The position numbers and the translations under genes are program-made. From Deltaproteobacteria bacterium (GTDB lineage: Bacteria; Desulfobacterota; UBA8473): a stretch of 12,693 nucleotides of DNA. The notes beneath the pieces were generated by a model. That model was given only the letters and a program-made list of their open reading frames with translations. It made no database searches and was not told the origin of the DNA. The stretch spans positions 1 through 12,693 of the forward strand of contig JAUXFK010000060.1 of assembly GCA_030623035.1 (NCBI GenBank), in the 5' to 3' direction. Below are positions 7,273 to 12,693 of this stretch, piece by piece; the stretch's first letter is position 1, and each line of letters opens with the position of its first letter.

Positions 7273-7608
7273 ATGACAAAAGAGAATGAATCCAACATAG
7301 ACTTTTTGAAGGGTGAAGGGGGTATCCTTATCGTAGACGATGATGATAAGATAGTCTATGTCAGCACTCGATTAATAGATAGAATGGGCTATAAGACCTT
7401 TAATGCCGGAAATGGGAAAAAGGCAATCGAGGTTTATAAAGCAAATATGGATAAGATTGATATCGTCATTTTGGATATGATTATGCCGGGCATGAATGGT
7501 GGGGACACCTTTGACAGACTCAAAGAGATCAATCCTGATGTAAAAGTCCTTCTTTCAAGTGGATACAGCATCGATGGACAGGCCCAGGAAATACTGGAAA
7601 ATGACTAG
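7273..7608 (+). pseudogene. Truncated response-regulator receiver domain
   Basis: This 111-residue product is a CheY-like receiver cut short. The acidic pocket Asp22-Asp24 follows the first strand (ILIVDDDD). The phosphoacceptor Asp68 is in VILDMIMPGMNG, and Ser95/Ser96 are in VLLSSGYS. Normal receivers continue with a fifth strand carrying the conserved Lys-Pro-Phe, then helix 5. Here the frame stops right after AQEILEND at 7606-7608, so the essential Lys and the output face are missing. The sequence closely resembles receivers fused to the C-terminus of hybrid sensor kinases in Desulfobacterota, suggesting a kinase remnant. The start is weak: no Shine-Dalgarno, and a cctgcagg palindrome lies just upstream. 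It is probably non-functional, though a small phosphate sink or interaction module cannot be excluded. Confidence 0.65.
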
Positions 7609-7682
7609 TCCTTACCCCCCTGTTAAGTATTAACTACTGCCCCGCCTTTGCTTTACCTACTTTATCTTTTATGGAGATTTAC

Positions 7683-8741
7683 ATGACAAAAAGAAAAAAT
7701 CCAAGACTCACCGAGACTGTTAAGGGTGCAGGCTGAGCCTCGAAGCTGGGTCCGGGAGACCTGGATAATGCCCTTTGCGGTCTGCCCCAAATAGATGATC
7801 CTAACCTTATTACAGGGCTTGACAGGAATGAAGATGCCGGAGTCTATAAGATATCTGAAGATTTAGCGATTATTCAAACCATTGACTTTTTCACTCCTAT
7901 AGTCGATGACCCTTACATTTTCGGCCAAATCGCTTCTGCCAATGCACTTAGCGATGTATATGCTATGGGAGGTCGCCCCCTTACAGCAATGAATATCGTC
8001 TGTTTCCCTGTTAAGACTATGGACATATCCATATTGAGGGATATACTTAAAGGGGGTATTGATAAGATAAGGGAGGCTGGAGCGATTCTTATTGGAGGGC
8101 ACAGTGTCGAGGACTCCGAGCTGAAGTACGGCCTCTCCGTCACAGGCACAATTCACCCTTCAAAGGTAATGACCAATACGGGGGCAGAGCCAGGAGATAA
8201 GCTTATCCTTACCAAACCCCTGGGTACAGGGATAATCAATACAGCAATAAAAGGAGGAATGGCAACAGAAGAGACAATCGATCTGGTCTCAAGATGCATG
8301 GCGAGTCTTAATAAAACAGCATCGGAGGTGATGCAGGAAGTTGGAGCAAATGCATGCACGGATATAACCGGTTTCGGTCTTTTGGGCCATGCATTCGAGA
8401 TGATCGACAAAACTAATAAAGGAATAATAATATACGCTTCGAAAGTGCCTGTATTGCCCGAAGCCATTAACTTTGCAGAAATAGGCCTTGTCCCTGGAGG
8501 TACATATCGTAATCGAGAATTCAGGGGTAAAAAAGTAGAACTCGATCCAAGGCTTTCACCCTATATTGCCGATGTCCTCTTTGATCCACAGACATCCGGA
8601 GGTCTTCTTATCGCTTTGCCCGGAGAAAAGGCGCTGAAGCTTGTTAAAAGGCTAAATGAAAGGGGGATTGCTGAGGCAGCCATAATCGGTGATGTTATTG
8701 ATGATAATAAAGAGAGAATCCAGGTAAAGCAAGATGATTGA
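7683..8741 (+). CDS. selD: Selenophosphate synthetase, selenoprotein (UGA = Sec18)
   Basis: SelD makes selenophosphate from selenide and ATP, the selenium donor for selenocysteine and selenouridine. The reading frame from ATG 7683 is 352 residues if the TGA at 7734-7736 (codon 18) is read as selenocysteine. It gives GAG-Sec-ASKLGPGDL, exactly the catalytic Cys/Sec loop, with Lys21 as the partner lysine. Other family motifs are NALSDVYAMGG (87-97), GGHSVED (138-144), TKPLGTG (177-183), DITGFGLLGHA (227-237) and FDPQTSGG (300-307). GGAG lies 6 nt before the ATG, and an in-frame ATG at 7671 is less well placed. A standard gene caller would stop at the UGA and start the gene at 7965, losing the active site. 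The gene is followed by yedF on the same strand. Regulation by selenium supply through UGA decoding is expected. The organism must also have SelA, SelB and tRNA-Sec elsewhere. Confidence 0.95.
7734..7764 (+). promoter_or_regulatory. Sec UGA codon with bacterial SECIS hairpin
   Basis: The UGA at 7734-7736 is followed, 9 nt later, by a stem-loop. ctgggtc (7746-7752) pairs with gacctgg (7758-7764), 7 bp including two G-U pairs, around the loop cggga. The first loop G lies 18 nt after the UGA, within the range typical of bacterial SECIS elements bound by SelB, and the apical G residues fit. The structure was folded by eye. Confidence 0.75.
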
Positions 8742-8811
8742 ACTCAATATTCCTGGAAGAGGAAGATCGGTTGTCAAGATAGAAAAGGGAGAAGAGGATT
8801 TTCAAGAATAG
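8734..8811 (+). pseudogene. Short ORF overlapping the selD stop, possible HAD-like N-terminal remnant
   Basis: An ATG inside the last codons of selD opens a 25-residue frame that begins MIELNIPGRG and ends at a TAG (8809-8811). The first ten residues recall the start of soluble P-type-ATPase-like HAD hydrolases, but the rest does not follow that family. The assignment is tentative. The frame stays open past the TAG and is in phase with yedF, so this could also be a decayed upstream part of that ORF. No separate function can be supported. Confidence 0.3.
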
Positions 8812-8892
8812 TTGCTTCACTCAGGAAATAGTAAAATAGCTGAATATATCAGACTTTTACTGGCTGTAGTGTCAGTAGAACAGGAGCAAAAT

Positions 8893-9474
8893 ATGGCAAA
8901 CATAATCGATACCAGAGGGCTCTCCTGTCCTCAACCTGTAATCAATACAAAAAAGGCACTCAATGAGACAAAAGAAGAGATACTAACTGTAATAGTAGAC
9001 AATGTAGTTTCCAGGGATAATGTCAGAAGGTTTGCAGAAAGCCAGGGTTGCAAAGTGAAGGTTGAGGAGAAAAAAGGGGAATATTTTCTCAATATAGAAA
9101 AAGGCCTTGCCATAAAAGATGAATCTAAGTCTAAAGAAACAGAAAAAGTCGATAATATCGTTTTTTACATCAAATCCGACATAATGGGAGTTGGGGATGA
9201 AAAACTGGGCAGGGTTCTAATGAAGGCTTTCTTCAAAACCCTGGTCGAGTCCAAAAAACTGATCTTTGTAAATAGCGGAGTAAAACTGACCATTGAAGGA
9301 TCAGAGGTATTGGAAGAGATAAAGGAGCTGGAAAAGAGGGGGGTTGAAGTTCTCTCATGTGGCACCTGCCTTGACTACTATAATCTGAAGGAAAAACTCC
9401 GGGTAGGAGTAATATCAAATATGTATGACATTGTAAACTCCCTCATGGAAGCAGATAAAGTAATAAGCCCTTGA
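8893..9474 (+). CDS. yedF: Selenium metabolism protein YedF (TusA-DsrE-like fusion)
   Basis: This 193-residue protein has two domains. Residues 1-72 are a TusA/SirA-like sulfur carrier fold with the signature DTRGLSCPQPV, in which Cys12 is the CPxP cysteine. Residues about 85-193 are a DsrE-like domain with SCGTC (Cys156 and Cys159). This architecture defines the selenium-associated YedF family, found in organisms that use selenium. Its precise role (selenium or sulfur carrier, or delivery to SelD) is not settled. The ATG at 8893 is preferred because AGGAG sits 6 nt upstream and the TusA domain starts there. The frame is open further upstream to 8812, without family-like sequence. It follows selD by 151 bp on the same strand, supporting a joint operon. 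Confidence 0.9.
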   Translation: MANIIDTRGLSCPQPVINTKKALNETKEEILTVIVDNVVSRDNVRRFAESQGCKVKVEEKKGEYFLNIEKGLAIKDESKSKETEKVDNIVFYIKSDIMGVGDEKLGRVLMKAFFKTLVESKKLIFVNSGVKLTIEGSEVLEEIKELEKRGVEVLSCGTCLDYYNLKEKLRVGVISNMYDIVNSLMEADKVISP

Positions 9475-9487
9475 AATAAAATGATTA

Positions 9488-9538
9488 GTAACTGTTTAGA
9501 CGGACAATGATTTGGATGTTCTTTTACGAGCATTTTTG
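9488..9538 (-). repeat. 51-bp dispersed repeat, copy 2
   Basis: This copy is 46 of 51 identical to 6951-7001. It lies between the convergent yedF and the TIGR04282-type gene, and it supplies the last codons and the TAA of the latter (9524-9526). Confidence 0.75.
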
Positions 9539-10258
9539 AGTTCCACCTGGGTTCGTAAATATCTCCTCATGTTTTAACAGGTATGAAATTGTCTTTGAAT
9601 ACCAAAATCCTGTATCGTGACTTCTATAAAACAGTTCTCTTAAGTCAGCAAATGTATCTACATCTCTCCATTCACTTAAGAGATGAATATTGCAACCCGC
9701 CATTTCTAGGATATTCATAGTTTGTTCAAGCACTGTCTCGGAGCCCCAATGAATACCCTCAAATGCTTCCAGTAAAAAAGTATCCGACCTAAATCCAATC
9801 AAATAATATCCCCCATCTTTGGCCGGCCCAAGTACCACATCGCATTGTCTGAGCATGCCAAAGGCGCTAAGGACGATGTCCATCTCAAGGTCAGGGCAGT
9901 CCGTACCCGCGATGATCACAAACTTTATTCCAGCTTGAAACGCCTCTACGAACGCACGAGACATACGTTCGCCAAGATCCCCGCTACCCTGATGAAGATA
10001 TGATACGTTTCTCCCGAGCCACTTTTCCATGAGATCCTTGCTGCCACCGTCGTAACGAACTTCAACGGTTACCAAATGGTACTTTTTGAGTTGAATTGCC
10101 CATCCTATGGTGTCCTCGGCCATGCATCGATGCAGTTCAGCGGCTCCTTGTGTGCCAAGAACAGGGATGAGACGGGTCTTTGCCTTCCCTGGTTCGGGAT
10201 AGCGTGTAAATACAATAAACCTTTCACAAACATTTTGCATGTTTTTGAAGTGGGGCAT
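9524..10258 (-). CDS. rSAM/selenodomain-associated transferase 1 (TIGR04282 type, arsenosugar cluster)
   Basis: This 244-residue protein is a GT-A-like nucleotidyl/glycosyl transferase of the DUF2064 family. Its motifs are FTRYPEPGKAKTRL (17-30, like the nucleotide-binding loop of CofC/MobA relatives), GSGDLGERMSRAF (91-103), GTDCPDL (118-124), LGPAKDGGYYLIG (143-155), WGSET (171-175) and DVDT (199-202). The family name reflects constant co-occurrence with the radical SAM/Cys-rich protein encoded upstream here, and it is also placed in arsenosugar biosynthesis. Biochemical function is unproven. The start at ATG 10258 follows AGGTAGGA, while an ATG at 10240 is possible. The C-terminal 35 residues beyond the DVDT helix are atypical, and the last few come from a dispersed repeat, so the original end may have been replaced. 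Confidence 0.9.
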   Translation of the reverse strand: MPHFKNMQNVCERFIVFTRYPEPGKAKTRLIPVLGTQGAAELHRCMAEDTIGWAIQLKKYHLVTVEVRYDGGSKDLMEKWLGRNVSYLHQGSGDLGERMSRAFVEAFQAGIKFVIIAGTDCPDLEMDIVLSAFGMLRQCDVVLGPAKDGGYYLIGFRSDTFLLEAFEGIHWGSETVLEQTMNILEMAGCNIHLLSEWRDVDTFADLRELFYRSHDTGFWYSKTISYLLKHEEIFTNPGGTQKCS

Positions 10259-10449
10259 GTATCCTACCTAAAATCCATCCGAAACAGCTCAGTCCCCATC
10301 GCTCAGTGGCGTTGCGAACGGGTCGGCACCAAACCCCTCTCTTTTTGGTATCGCCCCCACCATAGAGGTAGGGGGCCTTTTCATGAGAGATAACCAGGCC
10401 GCTTTAGCCACCTTCGATCTTTCCGTGAACAGATATAGACTACAAGACA
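10259..10449. other. Palindrome-rich spacer, candidate structured RNA or decayed ORF
   Basis: This 191-bp gap is more GC-rich than its surroundings and full of short hairpins. On the plus strand these are cgc-tcagtg-gcg (10310-10321 area), cgtt-gcg-aacg (10310-10320 area), gggt-aaccc pairing (about 10320-10336) and a strong GC stem at 10353-10376. On the minus strand an open frame covers most of it and would encode residues such as KAPYLYGGGDTKKRGVW. Keeping that frame continuous upstream would need a two-base change near 10383. No Rfam class is recognised by eye. It could be an untranslated structured RNA between arsS and the downstream gene, a repeat family, or a frameshifted small gene. 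Confidence 0.45.
10353..10376 (+). terminator. Strong GC hairpin followed by a short T-run
   Basis: gccccc and acc pair with ggt and gggggc around an ataga loop, with one bulged A. cctttt follows on the plus strand (T-run 10378-10381). It is terminator-like in the plus direction only, but no plus-strand gene ends here. It may therefore be part of a structured RNA or repeat rather than a working terminator. Confidence 0.35.
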
Positions 10450-11406
10450 TTATACCAATACTCCTGTACAACTGGATCCCGCCCCTGCGGTGCAACAATA
10501 ACAGTGTTTTGCCGTAACGATTTCAAATTTTCTCTGAATAGCCTCTTTAATATCGTTGATTCCCAGGATCTTGCCGGTCTTATCTCTGATAGGTAGCCCT
10601 GCTGCCTGATTGAAGTCGCAATTGTACAAAATACCCTGCCAATCCACACTTATAAGCCTTCGACACATAATACTCTCTGCTGACTCAGGATTGAAATTGT
10701 CAACCAATAAATTTGTGTACTGTTCAAACTGTCCGCACGCTTTAAGATAGTTCTTAAACCTGCCAAGGGGCGCGTTTGTGATCGTCAACAGGTTGTTAAA
10801 TATGATTCCATAATTGTCGAATAGTTCTTTCTTATATTCCAGTTCCAGTTTCTTCTGAGAACCGGGCAAAAAATCACCACCTGGGTTGTATACCAGGTTT
10901 AGCTCGTAAGAATCTCCATATCCTAATTCGTTTAATCTCTTAAGGGCCTTTATGCTCTTTTCAAAAACCCCATCTCCCCTTTGTTTATCCACATTTTCCT
11001 TAGTATAACAAGGCAGAGAAGCCATGACCACAATCTGACGTTCCCTGTACCACTGTGGAATCCAATCTGTTTCCTTCTCCACCAGTATGGTCAGGTTCGT
11101 TCGTATCATAAGACGGGAAGTCAGCCTATGAACCTCATCGATAAAGAATCTAAAATTCGGATTAAGCTCAGGGCATCCTCCGGTGATATCGAGGATGTGC
11201 CCTTTATGATCTCGGAGAAAACGAATGATCTCTTCCATAACCTCCTTGCTCATAATCTTACCAGCCTTAGGACCTGCATCGATGTGACAGTGCATGCAAT
11301 GCTGATTGCACATATCACCCAGATTTACTTGGAGAGTTTCAAGCCGATAAAAATCTAGGAATTTGGGATTTATGCCTTTCACCATCTCTTTGAAACTCAA
11401 ACTCAT
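10450..11406 (-). CDS. arsS: ArsS-type radical SAM/Cys-rich protein (TIGR04167 type)
   Basis: This 318-residue protein has the radical SAM motif CNQHCMHC (Cys33, Cys37, Cys40), preceded by LQVNLGD. Later motifs are LDITGGCPELNP, NLVYNPGG and SVDWQGILYNCDFNQ. A C-terminal Cys-rich segment, HCYCCTAGAGSSCTG, has Cys302, 304, 305 and 313. That tail defines the radical SAM/Cys-rich family in which some members have selenocysteine; this one uses only cysteine. ArsS homologues act in arsenosugar synthesis by adding a 5'-deoxyadenosyl group to a methylated arsenical. The start at 11406 is chosen because AAGGAG lies just upstream. A longer frame from 11520 would overlap the preceding gene by 50 bp and adds 38 non-family residues. 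It lies between the two associated transferases in one minus-strand operon. No arsenite methyltransferase is visible. Confidence 0.88.
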   Translation of the reverse strand: MSLSFKEMVKGINPKFLDFYRLETLQVNLGDMCNQHCMHCHIDAGPKAGKIMSKEVMEEIIRFLRDHKGHILDITGGCPELNPNFRFFIDEVHRLTSRLMIRTNLTILVEKETDWIPQWYRERQIVVMASLPCYTKENVDKQRGDGVFEKSIKALKRLNELGYGDSYELNLVYNPGGDFLPGSQKKLELEYKKELFDNYGIIFNNLLTITNAPLGRFKNYLKACGQFEQYTNLLVDNFNPESAESIMCRRLISVDWQGILYNCDFNQAAGLPIRDKTGKILGINDIKEAIQRKFEIVTAKHCYCCTAGAGSSCTGVLV

Positions 11407-11470
11407 TTTTATATACTCCTTTTCGTAGGCATTAATGTAATTGCGATAAGAGTTAGGCTTCTTGCATGGC

Positions 11471-12157
11471 TTATAACTTCCTGTAAAAGCCTGCCAATCT
11501 GTCGGGGGATACGCCCCCAAAGTACAAACTCAGTATTATCCAGTTTCGTATGGTACAGTAAACGATCCCCTCTTTTTCCCATCTGCGGGGGGAGGTACTC
11601 ACACAATCAGAAAGTATGCAGATATTGTCTCCTCGTTCCTTTATGCAACGCATGAGTTCTACGTCTTCCATCAAAGGGACATCTCTATAACCTCCTATTT
11701 TATTAAAATAGTCCTTCCGTATAAAAATAGTCTGATCCCCATAAGGAAGACGGGTCAAACGAGAACGCAGAGATGCAATGTATGCGATCATCTTAAAGAT
11801 GAGTCTATCAGACCTTATGCATAAGTCAAAAGCACCACTAACGTACTGTCCCTCTTTCAAGGCCTGGTTGATTTGGAAGAATGCATCGAGAGGAAGCCTC
11901 GTATCGGCATGAAGAAAGACGAGAATATCTCCTTTGGCAATAGCTGCACCGCGGTTCATCTGCCTGGCACGTCCTGCCGGTGATATAAGTGACACGACTT
12001 CTTTGCGCTGTATCGCTCTTATGGTCTCTCCTTTGGGATCTCCGTCAACAACTATAATCTCGTAGTTGTTATCATACTCTTGTGCATAGAGATGTTCGAT
12101 TAGAAAATTTATTTCATCGGATTCATTCAGTACAGGTATAATGAGCGAACATTTCAT
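11471..12157 (-). CDS. rSAM/selenodomain-associated transferase 2 (TIGR04283 type family 2 glycosyltransferase)
   Basis: This 228-residue GT-A glycosyltransferase starts with SLIIPVLNES. It carries VVDGDPKGET (36-45), RARQMNRGA (63-71), FLHADTRLP (81-89, containing the metal-binding acidic residue), VSGAFDL (106-112), PYGDQTIFI (138-146) and PLMEDVELMRCI (161-172). These match the TIGR04283 arsenosugar/selenodomain family. It is soluble, with no signal peptide. It is the first intact gene of the operon and ends 64 bp before the radical SAM start. In arsenosugar clusters such enzymes are thought to act on the ribosyl-arsenical product; the sugar donor is unknown. The ribosome binding site is weak (AGGCAAG). 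The ATG at 12157 begins exactly at the family start. Confidence 0.9.
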   Translation of the reverse strand: MKCSLIIPVLNESDEINFLIEHLYAQEYDNNYEIIVVDGDPKGETIRAIQRKEVVSLISPAGRARQMNRGAAIAKGDILVFLHADTRLPLDAFFQINQALKEGQYVSGAFDLCIRSDRLIFKMIAYIASLRSRLTRLPYGDQTIFIRKDYFNKIGGYRDVPLMEDVELMRCIKERGDNICILSDCVSTSPRRWEKEGIVYCTIRNWIILSLYFGGVSPDRLAGFYRKL

Positions 12158-12208
12158 ATTCTTGCCTGTTTTAGATCTCCCAAATCTTTTAAAAGAACCA
12201 AGGAAAAG

Positions 12209-12409
12209 TCAAGGGGAAAGAAGTGGCAGTTGCACAGTCACTTTGGGTGGATCTTTCACCGAAGAGTGAGATGGGGGAAAGACTATAGGATTGCGGCGTA
12301 CCAGATACCAGCATGCAAGAAGCCACAGCCTGTGCAAACCATAAAGCATGAGGCCTGCCACTGCAAGGAAGTAAATAATTGTCAAGACCTGTAAGCTCTT
12401 AAAAAGCAT
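12209..12409 (-). pseudogene. Membrane glycosyltransferase (family 2), N-terminal stub
   Basis: This 66-residue frame starts with a transmembrane helix (about residues 7-31, with YGLHRLWLLACWY). A proline-rich linker follows, then PPKVTVQLPL, the first strand of cellulose-synthase-like family 2 glycosyltransferases. These normally continue with FNE and run to about 450-500 residues. Here the frame diverges right after VTVQLPL and stops two codons later. No catalytic motifs remain. The adjoining 50 bp before the TIGR04283-type gene contain no obvious rest of the protein, so an internal deletion joined its N-terminus to the operon. It has no clear ribosome binding site. A stub protein is unlikely to be active. 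Confidence 0.6.
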
Positions 12410-12469
12410 AGATATATTAATCTGTTGAAGGATTCTGTCGAAAATATTGAGTGTGCTTGTGACTTAGCA

Positions 12470-12484
12470 ACTATAAACTATAGT
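12470..12484. repeat. Short inverted repeat actata-aac-tatagt
   Basis: This is a perfect 6-bp stem with a 3-nt loop in the AT-rich 190-bp gap upstream of the glycosyltransferase stub. It could be an operator-like site or chance. Nothing else gene-like is seen between 12410 and 12599. Confidence 0.35.
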
Positions 12485-12599
12485 ATTCATAAGTCAACAG
12501 ATAAGAGCTTTGAAAAAATATCCCTTTTCGTTTCAGCATTCATTTTTTTATCCATCTAAACTAGTGTCATGTCAAGCGTGAAATATCGTATCAGGCAGT

Positions 12600-12678
12600 C
12601 GTCATTCCCACGAAGGTGGGAATCCAGTATTTCTGGCTACTTTGGCGCTTCTGGATTCCCGCTTTCGCGGGAATGACG
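12600..12678. repeat. Pair of inverted 28-bp hairpin repeats (GTCATTCCC..GGGAAT class)
   Basis: cgtcattcccacgaag.. at 12600-12627 and its inverted partner at 12651-12678 agree at 25 of 28 positions. Each half is itself a hairpin: attcccac/gtgggaat around gaag, and attcccgc/gcgggaat around gaaa. Two of the three differences are compensatory (A-T versus G-C at the same stem position). A third, more diverged copy lies at 6334-6361 in the MITE. The flank from about 12561 (ctagtgtcatgtcaagc) may belong to a larger element that runs past the window end. Confidence 0.8.
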
Positions 12679-12693
12679 GTCATCTTTGCGACA

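Noticed and set aside
8734..9474. Read-through or suppression of the TAG at 8809-8811 giving a longer YedF
   Set aside because: Family homology and a good ribosome binding site start at 8893, and nothing indicates amber suppression or pyrrolysine use.
10290..10345. Minus strand contains GGTGCCGACCC and CGCCACTG, resembling parts of a cobalamin riboswitch
   Set aside because: The AGGGAA box and proper pairing around GGTG/CC are missing, and spacing to the B12-box-like GCCACTG is not convincing. Only a covariance-model hit would revive it.
10259..10449. tRNA-Sec candidate near the selenium genes
   Set aside because: No T-loop consensus, no TCA anticodon stem-loop and no long acceptor stem with CCA could be assembled on either strand.
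11407..11520. Upstream start of the ArsS-type gene at 11520
   Set aside because: It would overlap the preceding gene by 50 bp and add 38 residues without family similarity, while an AAGGAG site precedes the ATG at 11406.
12600..12678. CRISPR-like direct repeats
   Set aside because: The two copies are inverted, not tandem direct repeats, with no regular spacers.

Overview
The window looks like a stretch of chromosome from an anaerobic, selenium-using bacterium. A sulfate-reducer-like member of Desulfobacterota is the best guess, with an anammox planctomycete as the alternative. This is inference. It rests on a selenophosphate synthetase with in-frame UGA, YedF, the rSAM/selenodomain-associated gene set, a Desulfobacterota-style receiver fragment, a fragment of the 23S rRNA intervening-sequence (four-helix bundle) protein family, and many short palindromic repeats. 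The base composition is AT-leaning. No rRNA, tRNA or CRISPR array was found.

Layout. (1) 1-304 is one large imperfect palindrome whose two arms each carry the N-terminus and leader of a four-helix-bundle protein gene. (2) 380-6183 is a five-gene minus-strand lipid or polyketide-type cluster. In transcription order it holds a KAS III-like condensing enzyme, a KAS II (FabF-like) synthase, an acyl carrier protein, a CrtI/phytoene-desaturase-like FAD oxidoreductase, and a radical SAM protein with an N-terminal cobalamin-binding-type domain. (3) 6184-7272 is mostly non-coding. It holds a hairpin-forming MITE with terminal repeats, one doubtful 95-residue ORF, a 44-codon ORF with a good ribosome binding site, and one copy of a 51-bp dispersed repeat. 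(4) 7273-7608 is a receiver domain that stops before its last strand. (5) 7683-9474 (plus strand) holds selD, a selenoprotein gene with UGA at codon 18 and a hairpin just after it, followed by yedF. (6) 9524-12157 (minus strand) holds the two 'rSAM/selenodomain-associated' glycosyltransferase-like proteins (TIGR04283 and TIGR04282 types) flanking an ArsS-type radical SAM/Cys-rich protein, with a strongly palindromic 190-bp spacer inside. (7) 12158-12693 holds an N-terminal stub of a membrane glycosyltransferase and a pair of inverted hairpin repeats of the 'GTCATTCCC..GGGAAT' class.

How the genes fit together. In the lipid cluster, the ACP would carry the growing chain, KAS III would start it or condense two chains, and KAS II would extend it. 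The desaturase-like flavoprotein and the radical SAM enzyme would then introduce unsaturation, rings or methyl groups. No dedicated ketoreductase or dehydratase is present, so housekeeping FabG/FabZ/FabI would have to be borrowed. This combination recalls gene sets proposed for ladderane lipid synthesis, and the product cannot be read from the sequence. In the second half, SelD makes selenophosphate and YedF is a selenium/sulfur-handling TusA-DsrE-like protein. The convergent ArsS-type operon belongs to a family set linked to selenium and to arsenosugar synthesis. Here the radical SAM protein carries cysteines, not selenocysteine, in its C-terminal Cys-rich motif.
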